Shown: in pieces, positions 51,657 through 61,858 of the stretch
Layout of the letters: each line of letters starts with the position of its first letter
Numbering within the stretch: the stretch's first letter is position 1
NCBI GenBank assembly: GCA_020725265.1
Contig: DYFK01000010.1
Span: forward strand, 83,296-147,295
DNA: 64,000 bases
Direction: 5' to 3'
Source of the DNA: Hydrogenophilus sp.
GTDB taxonomy: Bacteria > Pseudomonadota > Gammaproteobacteria > Burkholderiales > Thiobacillaceae
Made by a program: the position numbers and the translations under genes
Notes under the pieces: generated by a model
What the model was told of the DNA's origin: nothing
Database searches by the model: none
Seen by the model: only the letters and a program-made list of their open reading frames with translations

Positions 51657-52619
51657 TCAGGGTTTCCAGGCGCCGAGCGGAGTCAGCGTCAGCCGGAGAC
51701 CGGGCCGGCTCAACAGGTGCAGATCGAGCCGGCCGATCAGGCCCAGGCGCAGTCGCGTCAGTGCTGGGCCGAGCCACTGACTGTCGAGTCGCGCCAGCCA
51801 CTCGTCCGCTGGCAATCCAGGGTCCACCAGATCGAGCACGACCAGCGCGCGCCGCGTACGTCGCCAGACACCGACGTCGGCGAGCCCGGCCGGGCAAGAC
51901 GCGCGTTCGATGCCGGCCAGATCGGCGAGCGCGGTGAGCGCGGCGGAACCGCCGGCGACCAGGTTGAAATCGGTACGGGGTGTCGGCGCGCGGCCGCCTC
52001 CCCAGAGCCAGAGGCCGTTCACGGTCGGCAGCCCGGCGGCTTCGCGGGCGTCGTTGAGCGGATGCGCGTGCAAGGCCATCTGGGCGTCGTTGATCGCGCG
52101 CAGGAAGGCGGGCGCGTCGGTGCCGGTCGGTAGATGCGCGCCCAGATAGGCGCCACTCAGCCGATCCAGTTCCACCGTCGTCAAGTCGGGAGCTCTGGTC
52201 AGGCCGAGATACCAGCGTGTCGGATTCGGGCAGTGGATCCGCCAGGCCGGCACGGCATCCTCGATCTGGCGGGCGAGGCTGCCGGCATCATGCTGGCTAA
52301 GGTCGAGCGTGGCCGGATCGTGGGCGATCAGCCCCCCCATGCCGATTTCCAGGTGCAGCGGGTCGATGCGCAGCCAGTATGTGTCGGCGGGCGCGTGCCT
52401 GGCCAGTCCGTCGCCACGGGCGCTGATCGCGGCCCATGGCCAGTCGTTGCCGCGCTCGATGCCGAAGGCGTCGCAGAGGGCCGCGGCGAGGCTGCTTTCG
52501 GCGGGTTCCCGGGCGGCCGCGCGCAACATCCTGGCCAAAAATGGCGGCGCGGCCAGGGTGAGCCGGTCGGGGGCGAGGAGGTCGCCGGGAAGCGGGACGA
52601 GAATGCGCAGGTGTTTCAT
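51657..52619 (-). CDS. RpfE-like (COG4255) conserved cytoplasmic protein
   Basis: A 320-aa protein with no transmembrane segment. Landmarks are WLRIDPLHLEIG, RWYLGL near the middle, QMALHAHPLNDAREAAGLP and VNGLWLWGGG. These match a proteobacterial family annotated as RpfE-type regulatory protein or, doubtfully, as phosphoglycerate mutase-like. The actual function is unknown. ATG 52619 is the preferred start; ATG 52640 would add seven residues. It converges with mtgA. Confidence 0.65.
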   Translation of the reverse strand: MKHLRILVPLPGDLLAPDRLTLAAPPFLARMLRAAAREPAESSLAAALCDAFGIERGNDWPWAAISARGDGLARHAPADTYWLRIDPLHLEIGMGGLIAHDPATLDLSQHDAGSLARQIEDAVPAWRIHCPNPTRWYLGLTRAPDLTTVELDRLSGAYLGAHLPTGTDAPAFLRAINDAQMALHAHPLNDAREAAGLPTVNGLWLWGGGRAPTPRTDFNLVAGGSAALTALADLAGIERASCPAGLADVGVWRRTRRALVVLDLVDPGLPADEWLARLDSQWLGPALTRLRLGLIGRLDLHLLSRPGLRLTLTPLGAWKP

Positions 52620-52640
52620 GGCCGGGATTATCGATGGCAA

Positions 52641-52668
52641 TTGACCGGATATGACCTATGGTTATACG
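52641..52668 (+). promoter_or_regulatory. Possible sigma-70 promoter of the DUF2189 gene
   Basis: TTGACC (52641-52646), a 16-nt spacer, then TATACG (52663-52668). It lies in the AT-richest stretch of this intergenic region, about 75 nt upstream of the ATG. The -10 is imperfect. Confidence 0.4.
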
Positions 52669-52744
52669 CGGCAGTCGGAATTATTCGCATTGCCGTTCGT
52701 CCCATGCATGCCGGCATGAGCCGGTTCCCGAGGAGGAGATCGCC

Positions 52745-53530
52745 ATGAGCACACTTTCCATCAAGACGCATGAGGCCGGCGCGGCCATGCCCGGAGTCAG
52801 GCGGGTCGAGGCGGCGAGGCCATTCCTTTGGCTGCGCCGGGGCTGGCACGACATGACGCGGTCATGGCCATGGTCGCTGGGTCTGGGAATCGCATTCACG
52901 GGACTGGGCTGGTTACTGCTGGAATGGGTCGGCAACCGCGCGCACCTGGCCATGACACTGACCACGGGATTCCTGCTGGTGGCGCCGTTCCTGGCGATCG
53001 GTTTCTATTGCCTGTCCCGGCGCTTGGAACAGAAACGGGCGCCACGAGGTATCTTTCAGCCCTTTTCGGCGATTCGCCGGAATGCCGGCTCGATCGGCAT
53101 GTTCGCGCTGATGCTGGCCTTCATCCTCAGTGCCTGGGAGCGCATCTCCGCGCTGCTGGTCGGTCTGTTCCTGAAGAACGACATCGTCGCGCTGGGCTAT
53201 TTCAGTCTGGGTTTGCTGTTCGATGGCAGTCATACCGCGTTCGTCATCGCCTACCTGCTGTTCGGCGCGGTTCTGGCCGTGCTGGTGTTCGCACTGAGTG
53301 TCGTCTCGCTGCCGATGATGCTGGACCGCCGCGTCGACATCGTCACCGCGATCATGACCAGTCTGAGCGCGGTCCGGGACAATCCCGCGCCGATGCTGGT
53401 CTGGGCCGTGTCGATAGCCGTCCTGGCGGTGTTCGGCGTGGCGACCTGGCTGGTCGGGCTGATCGTGGTCTTTCCGTTGCTCGGGCACGCCACCTGGCAT
53501 GCCTATCGCGATCTGGTGGAGAAAAACTGA
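52745..53530 (+). CDS. DUF2189 inner-membrane protein
   Basis: A 261-aa protein with about six transmembrane segments. The N-terminal soluble part has VRRVEAARPFLWLRRGWHDM; DUF2189 is typified by this kind of WL..GW.D segment followed by GLLLLAPFLAIGFY-like helices. Family function is unknown; it is often seen near respiratory genes. The start follows GAGGAG (52735-52740) at good spacing. Probably monocistronic behind a weak sigma-70-like promoter. Confidence 0.85.
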   Translation: MSTLSIKTHEAGAAMPGVRRVEAARPFLWLRRGWHDMTRSWPWSLGLGIAFTGLGWLLLEWVGNRAHLAMTLTTGFLLVAPFLAIGFYCLSRRLEQKRAPRGIFQPFSAIRRNAGSIGMFALMLAFILSAWERISALLVGLFLKNDIVALGYFSLGLLFDGSHTAFVIAYLLFGAVLAVLVFALSVVSLPMMLDRRVDIVTAIMTSLSAVRDNPAPMLVWAVSIAVLAVFGVATWLVGLIVVFPLLGHATWHAYRDLVEKN

Positions 53531-53590
53531 AGGGGCGGTGGCGGGTGACCGTCAATTTCCCGTTCCGGCGCATGCTCCTAAAATCCGGGC

Positions 53591-54010
53591 ATGCGCCAAT
53601 TTCACCACACATTCGAAATCCCTACCCGGGGCAAGGGTCTGTATGACTTCACCAACGAGGTGATCGCCTGGCTGGCCACCAGTGGCCTGAGCGATGGCTT
53701 GCTGACCCTGTTCGTCCGACATACCTCGGCCAGCCTGGTGGTGCAGGAGAATGCCGATCCGGACGTGCGCGGTGATCTGGAGCGCTTTCTGAACCGTCTT
53801 GTGCCCGAGCACGATCCCCTCTATCGCCACACCCTGGAAGGCCCGGACGACATGCCGGCGCATGTACGCGCGGCGCTGACCCTGGTCCAGCTCTCCATCC
53901 CGTTTCGCTCCGGACACCTCGCGCTGGGAACCTGGCAGGCGATCTATCTGTACGAGCATCGCCGCGCCGGCCATGTCCGGCAGGTCGCGGGCCACTTGCT
54001 GGGGGTCTGA
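53591..54010 (+). CDS. YjbQ-family (UPF0047) protein
   Basis: A 139-aa small cytoplasmic protein. The motif FVRHTSASLVVQENADPDV followed by HTLEGPDDMPAHVRAAL is the UPF0047/YjbQ signature with the conserved His and Asp residues. Escherichia coli YjbQ shows weak thiamine-phosphate synthase activity; the physiological role is unsettled. It follows the DUF2189 gene by 60 nt and precedes lolC by 66 nt. Confidence 0.9.
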   Translation: MRQFHHTFEIPTRGKGLYDFTNEVIAWLATSGLSDGLLTLFVRHTSASLVVQENADPDVRGDLERFLNRLVPEHDPLYRHTLEGPDDMPAHVRAALTLVQLSIPFRSGHLALGTWQAIYLYEHRRAGHVRQVAGHLLGV

Positions 54011-54076
54011 TCGCGCTTCGCGTCCGTGTCACGCGCATGACTGACGCCGGCGACGCGCTGTGGCAGACTCCGCCCC

Positions 54077-55321
54077 GTGCCGCCTTACGAACTCCTGATC
54101 GGCCTGCGCTATACCCGCGCCAAGCGCCGTAACCACTTCATCTCCTTCATATCCGTGACCTCCATGGCCGGGATCGCCTTGGGTGTCATGGCGCTGATCG
54201 TCGTCATGTCGGTCATGAACGGCTTTCAGACCGAATTGCGCAGTCGCATTCTGGGCGTGGCTTCGCACATGGAAATCACCGGCCCTGGTGGCCGCCTGGA
54301 TGACTGGCCCGCGCTGGCGGCGGAAGTTGGTCGCCATCCCGAGGTGCGCGGCATGGCGCCGTTCGTGTCCGGCCAGGCCCTGCTGGCGGCGGGCGGAGAA
54401 ACCAAGGGCGCGCTGGTGCGTGGCCTGTCGCCGGCGGAGGAGGGCAAGGTCGCGGAATTCGCCGAAAAGATGCGGGAAGGGCGGCTGGAGGATCTGCGCG
54501 CCGGCGAGTTCGGCATCATTCTGGGCGCGGATCTGGCGCGTTCGCTAGGCGTGTTTCCCGGCGACAAGGTGGCGGTGATCGCGCCGCAGGGCGTGGTCAC
54601 GCCGGCCGGCATGTTGCCGCGCATCAAGCAGTTCACCCTGGTTGGCGTGTTCCGCATGGGCATGCACGAATACGACGCCGGTCTGGCGCTGATCCATCTG
54701 GAGGACGCCGGCAAGCTGTACCGGCTGGGCGATTCGGTATCCGGCCTGCGCGTCAAGCTGGCCGACCTGGAACGCGCGCCCTGGGTGTTGCGCGAACTGG
54801 CGCGCACGTTGACCGGCGAGTATTACCTGTCGGACTGGACCATGAGCCACACCAGCTTCTTCCAGGCGGTGCAGATCGAGAAGCGCATGATGTTCATCAT
54901 CCTGACCCTGATCGTTGCCGTCGCCGCCTTCAACATCGTGTCCACGCTGGTCATGGCGGTGACCGACAAGCAGGCCGACATCGCCATCCTGCGCACGCTG
55001 GGCGCCGGACCCGGCAGCATCATGACCATCTTCATGATCCAGGGCAGCCTGATCGGCGTCATCGGCGCGGTCGCCGGAGTGGCCGCCGGGGTATTGCTGT
55101 CGATCAACATCGAGACCGTGGTGCCGCTGCTGGAACGGGCGATTGGCATCGACCTGTTCCCCGCCGACGTCTATTACATCTCGGAACTGCCGTCCCGGCT
55201 CGATTGGGGCGATGTCGGCTGGATCGGTGGCGTCGCCCTGATCCTGGCCTTCCTGGCGACCTTGTACCCGAGCTGGCGGGCGGCCCGCGTGCAGCCGGCG
55301 GAGGCGTTGCGCTATGAATGA
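54077..55321 (+). CDS. lolC: Lipoprotein-releasing ABC transporter permease
   Basis: A 414-aa inner-membrane permease with TM1 near residues 25-50, a large periplasmic domain of ~220 residues, and three C-terminal helices. [20 protein letters not shown] and [15 protein letters not shown] are the LolC/E family start, and the end has [17 protein letters not shown] of FtsX-type permeases. With LolD and likely a second copy it extracts lipoproteins for LolA. GTG start at 54077. Only one permease gene is present, so the complex may be homodimeric. Confidence 0.92.
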   Translation: MPPYELLIGLRYTRAKRRNHFISFISVTSMAGIALGVMALIVVMSVMNGFQTELRSRILGVASHMEITGPGGRLDDWPALAAEVGRHPEVRGMAPFVSGQALLAAGGETKGALVRGLSPAEEGKVAEFAEKMREGRLEDLRAGEFGIILGADLARSLGVFPGDKVAVIAPQGVVTPAGMLPRIKQFTLVGVFRMGMHEYDAGLALIHLEDAGKLYRLGDSVSGLRVKLADLERAPWVLRELARTLTGEYYLSDWTMSHTSFFQAVQIEKRMMFIILTLIVAVAAFNIVSTLVMAVTDKQADIAILRTLGAGPGSIMTIFMIQGSLIGVIGAVAGVAAGVLLSINIETVVPLLERAIGIDLFPADVYYISELPSRLDWGDVGWIGGVALILAFLATLYPSWRAARVQPAEALRYE

Positions 55322-56006
55322 GTCCGCCGCGATGACGCCGGAAGTGTTGCGTTGCGACGGCGTCGGAAAATGCTATGGGCAGGGCGCGACCGAGGTGCCG
55401 GTGCTGGATCGGGTCGACCTGGTGGTGCGCGCCGGCGAACGGGTGGCGATCATGGGCGCGTCCGGCTCCGGCAAGAGCACGCTGCTGCATGTCCTGGGCG
55501 GGCTCGACCGGCCGGATGCCGGCGAGGTCCGGATCGGCGGCCAATCGTTGTGGGCCATGTCGGATTCCGCGCGTGGTCGTTTGCGCAACCGCGCGCTCGG
55601 TTTCGTCTATCAGTTCCATCACCTCCTGCCCGAATTCAGCGCGCTGGAGAACGTCGCCATGCCGTTGTGGATCCGGCGCCAGGATCGTGTCGAGGCCGCC
55701 GGAGCGGCGACGCGCTGGCTGCGGGAGGTCGGCCTGGAACACCGGCTCGCGCATCGGCCAGGTGAACTCTCGGGCGGCGAACGTCAGCGCGCCGCCATCG
55801 CCCGCGCCCTGGTGACCGAACCGGCCTGCGTGCTGATGGACGAGCCGACCGGCAATCTCGACCGCCATAACGCCGAACGGGTCCAGGAGCTGCTGCTCGA
55901 TCTGTCCGCGCGCCATGGCACCGCGTTCCTGGTGGTCACCCACGATCCCGATCTGGCGGCGCGCATGGACAGGACGCTCAGACTCAGCGACGGCAAATTG
56001 GAGTAA
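55314..56006 (+). CDS. lolD: Lipoprotein-releasing ABC transporter ATPase
   Basis: A 230-aa ATPase with Walker [10 protein letters not shown], LolD-typical [15 protein letters not shown], signature LSGGERQR and Walker [13 protein letters not shown], switch His in VVTHDPDL. It powers LolC in moving lipoproteins out of the inner membrane. The ATG at 55314 overlaps the lolC end by 8 nt. soxX begins 46 nt later on the same strand. Confidence 0.94.
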   Translation: MNESAAMTPEVLRCDGVGKCYGQGATEVPVLDRVDLVVRAGERVAIMGASGSGKSTLLHVLGGLDRPDAGEVRIGGQSLWAMSDSARGRLRNRALGFVYQFHHLLPEFSALENVAMPLWIRRQDRVEAAGAATRWLREVGLEHRLAHRPGELSGGERQRAAIARALVTEPACVLMDEPTGNLDRHNAERVQELLLDLSARHGTAFLVVTHDPDLAARMDRTLRLSDGKLE

Positions 56007-56052
56007 GGTTGCCGGGTCGGCAAAAACCATCGAGACAAAGAGGAGAACGACC

Positions 56053-56589
56053 ATGCGTACCGCCGGAACCCTGGCCATGTTGGCCCTGCTCCTGGCTGGC
56101 ACGGCATCGGCCCGGGCCGATGCTCCCCCGCCCGACGCCGTGTTTGATCCGGGGGCACCCTTGAAAACCCTGGCGCCGAAAGTCGTGGTCAACAGCGGCA
56201 AGCTGGAATGGGTGCCGTTTCACCGCGATCTGACATCCTGGCCGACCCTGAGCCATCACGACAAACGGCCGACGCCGAGACCGGTGCGGGCGACGCTGAA
56301 TGGACCGCTGGATGGCGATGCCGCGCGCGGCCGTGAGCTGGCGATGCGCCCCGACAAGGGCTATTGCATCGCCTGCCATGCGTTACCGGGCGAGGAATGG
56401 CCGGGAACGGTGGGCGTCAATCTGGCTGGTTACCAGCAGCACCGCAATGCCGACGAGCTGGTCTTTCAGCAGATTTTCGATGCCCGGGTGTTCAACCCCA
56501 ACACCGTGATGCCGCCGTACGGCACCTTCGGCATTCTCACCGAGCAGGAATTGCGCGATCTGGTCGCCTACCTGCAAAGCCTGGAATGA
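56053..56589 (+). CDS. soxX: SoxX, c-type cytochrome of the sulfur-oxidation system
   Basis: A 178-aa periplasmic monohaem cytochrome. Signal peptide LAMLALLLAGTASARA; haem motif CIACH at residues 105-109; the axial methionine is probably M153 in NTVMPPYG. The C-terminal LTEQELRDLVAYLQSLE is standard for this fold. SoxX pairs with SoxA to attach thiosulfate to the SoxYZ carrier and passes electrons on. AGGAGA lies before the ATG. It is followed 10 nt later by soxA; no other sox genes are in the window. Confidence 0.85.
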   Translation: MRTAGTLAMLALLLAGTASARADAPPPDAVFDPGAPLKTLAPKVVVNSGKLEWVPFHRDLTSWPTLSHHDKRPTPRPVRATLNGPLDGDAARGRELAMRPDKGYCIACHALPGEEWPGTVGVNLAGYQQHRNADELVFQQIFDARVFNPNTVMPPYGTFGILTEQELRDLVAYLQSLE

Positions 56590-56599
56590 GGGGAACGAC

Positions 56600-57478
56600 A
56601 TGGGCATCCTGAAACAAGCACTGATTTCCTGTGTGTTCGTGGCGGGGGTCGCCGGTGCCTCGGACGACGTCTACCGCGAATACGATCCACTGGAAACTTA
56701 CGAACCGAACGTCGCTGGTGATCGAAAACATTCCAATACCTATCAGTACTGGATGGACCCCAAGAATCTGGACTGGCAGATGGCCGGTAATCCGGATGAG
56801 AACTGGAAGCTCAACTGGAAATTCATGGATCCGCCGTTCAATCCGGTGGTCCATGGTGGTCATTTCGCCGAGGATCGCGGCGAGACGTTGTACAAGAAGC
56901 TGAATACCCGGGGCCGTTTCGCCAGTTGCCTGGGCGCGACCAAGGGCAATCTCAAGGGGCTGCGCGCCAGCTATCCGCGTTATCGCGCCGAACTCAAGCG
57001 CGTCGTCGGCCTGGAGGAGGCAATCGAGATTTGCGCCAAACGTCTGGGCCACCAACTGGAGAATGGCAGCTATGACAACAGCGCGGTTTCGGTCTACATC
57101 GCCAGCCGGAGCAACGGCATGCCGATCCGGATCGATGTTTCCAAGGGGCCGATGAAGGAAGCCTGGGAGCGCGGCCGCAAGCTGTTCCATACCCGCGCGG
57201 GCCGTTTCAACCTGGCCTGCTCGTCATGCCATACCCATCAGGTCGGCCTGCATCTGCGCGGTACGGTGGTGACCACGCCCTACGGCGACGTGGCCCACTA
57301 CCCGGTCTATCGCACCCGTTACCAGTTGCAGTCGCTGCATCTGCGCTTCGCGGAATGCAATCTGGACACCCGCACCCAACCCTTGCGGCCGGGCAGTGGC
57401 GCCTATACCGATCTGGAGGTTTTCCTGACCGGACTGACCAACGGCTATCCGGTTTCGGTGCCGAGCGAGCGCGATTGA
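56600..57478 (+). CDS. soxA: SoxA, monohaem form
   Basis: A 292-aa periplasmic cytochrome with a signal peptide (ALISCVFVAGVAGA). SoxA usually has two CxxCH sites. Here the first is gone: the region reads RFASCLGATKG with only Cys110, while the second is intact as CSSCH (207-211). The catalytic cysteine in AECNLDTRTQPL is Cys253. Cys110 and Cys145 (EICAKRLG) could form the disulfide that replaces the first haem in monohaem SoxA. With SoxX it starts thiosulfate oxidation. It converges on DUF2062. Confidence 0.88.
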   Translation: MGILKQALISCVFVAGVAGASDDVYREYDPLETYEPNVAGDRKHSNTYQYWMDPKNLDWQMAGNPDENWKLNWKFMDPPFNPVVHGGHFAEDRGETLYKKLNTRGRFASCLGATKGNLKGLRASYPRYRAELKRVVGLEEAIEICAKRLGHQLENGSYDNSAVSVYIASRSNGMPIRIDVSKGPMKEAWERGRKLFHTRAGRFNLACSSCHTHQVGLHLRGTVVTTPYGDVAHYPVYRTRYQLQSLHLRFAECNLDTRTQPLRPGSGAYTDLEVFLTGLTNGYPVSVPSERD

Positions 57479-57482
57479 AGGT

Positions 57483-58037
57483 TCAGGCCACCGGCTGCCG
57501 GCGTCGCCGGCGCCGGCGCAGGTAGGACACAAGATAAAGCCGCCAGCCGAGCTGCACGGCGAAATAACCGAGAACCGCCAGGCAGGAAGCCAGGATCAGG
57601 TTGCCGATCAGGAAGGTGGTGCCCAGGCTCAGCAGCCAATCCCAGAATGCCGGCAGGAAATCGCTCCAGCCGTGCGCGCGCCAGTCGAACATGTCCGGCA
57701 GCGTATGGTCGCTGTCGCCGTTGGTGACCAGGTTGCCGATCGCGAGGGCGAGCAGGATCAGCGGACCCCAGGTCACCGGGTTGGTATAGAGGGTGGTGAG
57801 CATCGCCACCGGCAGATTGACCCGGAACAGGATGGCGAGGATGGCTGCCGTCAGCATTTGCAGTGGCCCGGGAATCAGGCCGCCGAACATCCCGGCGGCG
57901 ACACCGCCAGCTACGGAATGGCGGTTCAGATGCCACAGATTGGGATGCCTGAGCAGGGGGCGGACCCAGCGTAAATGGCGGTGTTCACGCACCGTTTCGT
58001 GATCGGGCAGGTATTTGCGGAAATATTTTCTCGGCAT
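57483..58037 (-). CDS. DUF2062 inner-membrane protein
   Basis: A 184-aa membrane protein with about three to four hydrophobic segments. NLWHLNRHSVAGGVAAGMF and PGPLQMLTAAILAILFRVN followed by TNPVTWGPL are the family hallmarks. It ends in an Arg-rich tail of eight consecutive arginines. Its function is unknown. It often lies beside comEC or lolD in related genomes, as here. It is divergent from comEC. Confidence 0.85.
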   Translation of the reverse strand: MPRKYFRKYLPDHETVREHRHLRWVRPLLRHPNLWHLNRHSVAGGVAAGMFGGLIPGPLQMLTAAILAILFRVNLPVAMLTTLYTNPVTWGPLILLALAIGNLVTNGDSDHTLPDMFDWRAHGWSDFLPAFWDWLLSLGTTFLIGNLILASCLAVLGYFAVQLGWRLYLVSYLRRRRRRRQPVA

Positions 58038-58134
58038 GCGCCGATTCTAAAGGCCTGGGACGGCAAAGACCGGAAATGGCCCGACCCAGCGCGGGTGTGG
58101 CGTGGGCGACGAAAACAAAGGGGGGAACAGACGC

Positions 58135-60498
58135 TTGAGATGGGCGATTCTGGCTTTCGCGCTGGGGGCGGCCTGGCTGCGGACACAGGCCACCCTGCCA
58201 GCGTCCGCGTGGATGACGCTGCTGCTCCCGTTGGCGCTCGCGGCCTGGCTGTTTCGGCGCGATGCTGGCTGGCGTGGCTGGCTGGGCCGGATCGTTTTGG
58301 TCCTGCTGGCCGGCGCGCTGGGGTTCCTGTATGCCGGCTGGCGCGCCGATCTGCGTCTGGCCGACGATCTGCCCCGGTATTGGCAGGGCCGCGATGTCGA
58401 ACTGGTCGGCCGTGTCGTCGGCCTGCCCGAGACGACCGCGACCAGCGCGCGTTTCGTCTTTCGCGTCGCCGCCGTCGAGACTCCGGGCGCGCGGGTGCCT
58501 ACCCAGGTCCGTCTGGTCTGGTCCGGATACCGGGGAGAACCACCGCCGATCCTGGTCGGTGGCGACTGCCTGCGTCTGACCGCCCGGTTGAACCGACCGC
58601 GCGGCAACGTCAATCCGGGCGGCTTCGACTACCCGGCCTGGCTGCTGGAACGCAATATCCGCGCCGTCGGCGGTCTGATCGGCCGGCCGGTGTCGGCGAC
58701 CGCCTGTTCCGGCGCCGCCCGCGCCGGCCTTGATCGGGCGCGGGAGTGGACGCGCGCGCGTATTCGCGCCGCGCTGGGCGACGCGCCCTACGCGGGCGTG
58801 GTCGTGGCCCTGGCGGTTGGTGATCAGGATGCGATCACCAGCGCGCAGTGGACCTTGTTCCGGCGCACCGGGACCACGCATCTTTTTTCGGTGTCGGGAT
58901 TGCACATCACCTTGTTCTCGGCGCTGGTGTTCGCGGGCGTGCGTAGAATTTGGCGGAGCCTGCCCGGTCTCAACGCCAGAGTGCCGGCCGCGCGCGCCGG
59001 CATCGTGCTTGGCTGGTGCGCGGCAACTGGCTATACGGCACTGGCCGGATTCGGTATCCCCGCCCAGCGAACCTTGCTGATGCTGACCGCCGGAGCCGTG
59101 TTCGCGCTGTTTGACCGGGTGCCGACCGCGTCGCGTTTGCTGGCGGTGGCGCTGGCGGTGGTCGTGGCGGTCGATCCCTGGGCCGCGTTCGCGCCCGGAT
59201 TCTGGCTGTCGTTCGGTGCCGTCGCGGCGCTGTTGTACGCCGGCATGGGCAGATTGCGCGCACCGCCGCCCTGGCGGGTCTGGGTGCGCGCGCAGTGGGC
59301 GGTCACCGTCGCCCTGGCGCCGTTGCTGCTGGCACTGTTCAACGAGGTGTCGCTGGTTTCGCCGTTGGCCAACGCGGTCGCGATTCCCCTGGTCAGTCTG
59401 CTGGCGGTGCCGCTGGCATTGCTGGCCGCGGTGTCGCCCTGGGATGGCATCGCCTGGGCCGCGCATGCCGTCATCGTGCTGGTCACGACCTGCATGGAGT
59501 GGCTGGTGCGGCTACCGCAGCCGTTGTTTCATGCCGCCACGCCTGATCTGGCCGCGATTCTGCTGGCGCTGCTCGGTGCCGGTCTGTGGCTGTTGCCGCG
59601 TGGCTTCCCGGCGCGCTGGCTGGGGGTGGTCCTGTTCCTGCCGTTGTTGTTTCCGCGCCTGCCGACACCTCCGCAAGGCCAGGCCTGGGTAACCGTGCTC
59701 GATGTCGGCCAGGGTACGGCGGTGCTCGTGCGTACCGCCCGGCATGCGCTGGTGGTCGATACCGGGCCGGCCTTCATGTCCGGCGAGGATGCCGGCGCGC
59801 GCATCGTCGCGCCGGCGTTGTGGCATCTGGGCATCGGCCGGCTCGATGGTCTGGTGGTCAGCCACGACGACATCGATCACAGCGGTGGCGCCATGTCCTT
59901 GCTGGGCAGCCACCGACCCGCCTGGTTGTTGTCCTCGATCGCCGGCATGGCCGATCTGGGCCCGACCGGACGCGCGCTGCGCGCGGCGCGGCCCGACATG
60001 GTGGTCTGCGAGGCCGGCCATCGGTGGCATTGGGACGGCGTCGACTTCCAGGTCCTGCATCCGCCGACGCATCATTACGCGCATCCGGGTTTTTCCGACA
60101 ATGCGCGCAGTTGCGTGGTCCGGGTATCGGCGACGCCCGCCACCGGTGGTCCAAACAGCCTGTTGATTCCCGGAGACGTCGAGCGGCTGGCGGAAATGAA
60201 TCTGCTGGAGCGCGACGCGCTGGCGCCGACCGACGTTCTGGTGTCGCCGCACCATGGTAGTGGTGGTTCGTCTTCGGCCGAATTCCTGGCCGCGACGCGA
60301 CCGCGCTGGGTGATCATCCCGGTTGGCCATCGCAACCGCTTCGGCCATCCGCATCCGGACGCGCTGGCGCGTTATCGGGCGATCGGCGCCGGGATTCTGC
60401 GCACCGACCGCGACGGCGCGGTCAGCGTGCGTCTGGGCGCTGGTCCCGTCGAGCCGGAGCGGGCGCGCTCGACGGCGCCCCGCTATTGGTGGGAATGA
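58135..60498 (+). CDS. comEC: ComEC/Rec2 DNA-uptake channel protein
   Basis: A protein of about 787 aa. The N-terminus carries DUF4131, the middle is the Competence membrane domain ([38 protein letters not shown]), and the C-terminus is a metallo-beta-lactamase domain with [10 protein letters not shown] and [10 protein letters not shown]. It forms the inner-membrane channel for transforming single-stranded DNA. I prefer the TTG at 58135, which follows AAAGGGGGGAAC; the upstream in-frame GTG at 58102 has no ribosome site. Its last 16 nt overlap the converging chemoreceptor gene. Confidence 0.9.
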   Translation: MRWAILAFALGAAWLRTQATLPASAWMTLLLPLALAAWLFRRDAGWRGWLGRIVLVLLAGALGFLYAGWRADLRLADDLPRYWQGRDVELVGRVVGLPETTATSARFVFRVAAVETPGARVPTQVRLVWSGYRGEPPPILVGGDCLRLTARLNRPRGNVNPGGFDYPAWLLERNIRAVGGLIGRPVSATACSGAARAGLDRAREWTRARIRAALGDAPYAGVVVALAVGDQDAITSAQWTLFRRTGTTHLFSVSGLHITLFSALVFAGVRRIWRSLPGLNARVPAARAGIVLGWCAATGYTALAGFGIPAQRTLLMLTAGAVFALFDRVPTASRLLAVALAVVVAVDPWAAFAPGFWLSFGAVAALLYAGMGRLRAPPPWRVWVRAQWAVTVALAPLLLALFNEVSLVSPLANAVAIPLVSLLAVPLALLAAVSPWDGIAWAAHAVIVLVTTCMEWLVRLPQPLFHAATPDLAAILLALLGAGLWLLPRGFPARWLGVVLFLPLLFPRLPTPPQGQAWVTVLDVGQGTAVLVRTARHALVVDTGPAFMSGEDAGARIVAPALWHLGIGRLDGLVVSHDDIDHSGGAMSLLGSHRPAWLLSSIAGMADLGPTGRALRAARPDMVVCEAGHRWHWDGVDFQVLHPPTHHYAHPGFSDNARSCVVRVSATPATGGPNSLLIPGDVERLAEMNLLERDALAPTDVLVSPHHGSGGSSSAEFLAATRPRWVIIPVGHRNRFGHPHPDALARYRAIGAGILRTDRDGAVSVRLGAGPVEPERARSTAPRYWWE

Positions 60499-61619
60499 GG
60501 GCCGCGATCGCCACAGCTGGCACTCACGCGGCCTCCGGAGACGGCCAGGGTTTCCAGATGATCGAGCACCTTCATGCTCGCCGCTTCCATGCGGCCGAGC
60601 GCGGCGACGCCGGCGGCGATGTCGCCGGCCCGGTAGCGTTCGATCGCCTCGACGCCGTTCTTGTGCACATCCACGTGCGGCGGTTCGATTTCCGCGTAGC
60701 CCCCGAGCTTGGAGAAGCAATGGTGGCCGTCGCCCTCGTAATACCACTTGCCCAGGCGACATTCCCTGTGGCTGGCGAAATCGCGCGCCTGCTTGTCGGA
60801 CAGGCCCATGAACACCTTGTAGACCTCCATCTTGAATACCAGGTGGTCGAGCTTGGCGGTTTCCACGAAGCTGCGCAGCGAGCTGGCGGTGATGGTCTCG
60901 ATCATGTTGTGCGAGAGTTCCATCAGGTTCTTCATGCCGGTGTAGGCCTGCTTGCCATCGAGCGTGAAGGCGTCGGTGTGGTCGGGATCGATCTGGACCT
61001 GATTCCTGACCGAACTCGCTTCGTTCTGCACCGTGCGCACCAGTTCGCCGATGTCGCCGGTGGCCTTGCGCGTGCGTTCGGCCAGTTTGCGGACTTCATC
61101 GGCGACCACGGCGAAACCGCGTCCGGCCTCGCCGGCGCGCGCCGCCTCGATGGCGGCGTTGAGAGCGAGCAGGTTGGTCTGATCGGCGATTTCCTTGATC
61201 AACTGGACGATGCCGCCGATCTGGCCAGTGCGGTCATGCAGTTTCACCACCGCTTCGGAAGTGTCGTTGAGCCGCTGGATGAACGATTCCAGATTGCTGG
61301 ACATGCGTTCGATGATGTTCAGGTTGTCGCCGACGCTGTGGACGTTGCTGACCACCTGTTCCATCTCGCTCTTCATCGCAGTCGCCAGTGCCGCCAGCGA
61401 ACCCTGCGAGAGTTTCAGGGAGTCGCTGAAATGGCCAAGGTGGCTGGCCATGCTCGCCAGCCGGTGGATCTCGTTGGCCAGGCGCTTCTGATCGGCGCTC
61501 AGTTCGCTGTTGTGCGACAGGATCGCGTCCAGTTCCTGACGCAGTCGGGTGTTTTCTTCTTCCAGTTGCCGGATGCGCGGATTCGTGTCGTCGGTCCGGC
61601 TACGCGTCATGAAGACCAT
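60483..61619 (-). CDS. Soluble chemoreceptor with C-terminal zinc-binding CZB domain
   Basis: A 378-aa cytoplasmic receptor without transmembrane segments. A coiled-coil N-terminus leads into the signalling domain with the invariant tip [20 protein letters not shown]. The C-terminal ~110 residues are a CZB domain: [13 protein letters not shown] gives a His, [12 protein letters not shown] the Cys, and HVDVHK another His, fitting the 3His/1Cys zinc site. CZB receptors sense zinc or oxidants such as hypochlorite. ATG 61619 follows AGGGGGAA and is preferred to the upstream GTG at 61658. Convergent with comEC. Confidence 0.88.
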   Translation of the reverse strand: MVFMTRSRTDDTNPRIRQLEEENTRLRQELDAILSHNSELSADQKRLANEIHRLASMASHLGHFSDSLKLSQGSLAALATAMKSEMEQVVSNVHSVGDNLNIIERMSSNLESFIQRLNDTSEAVVKLHDRTGQIGGIVQLIKEIADQTNLLALNAAIEAARAGEAGRGFAVVADEVRKLAERTRKATGDIGELVRTVQNEASSVRNQVQIDPDHTDAFTLDGKQAYTGMKNLMELSHNMIETITASSLRSFVETAKLDHLVFKMEVYKVFMGLSDKQARDFASHRECRLGKWYYEGDGHHCFSKLGGYAEIEPPHVDVHKNGVEAIERYRAGDIAAGVAALGRMEAASMKVLDHLETLAVSGGRVSASCGDRGPHSHQ

Positions 61620-61858
61620 CGCGGAATTCCCCCTGTGCAATGCGGTGGTGAGGGCCATGCCGGGAATCCGGTATCTCCCCGATATTTCCGGTCGGCTGGC
61701 ACGACTCGTCCGATGAATGTTCGTGATCGGAGTCGGGGTTTGTCCATCTCCCGCGCATGGGCTTGCGCAACATAAAGGGACGCGCGGGTTCCCGCAAGCG
61801 CGTCACGAGCCAAAACTGATTACAGGCAAATTTCAGTGCGGACGATCGGGCGCGCGAT

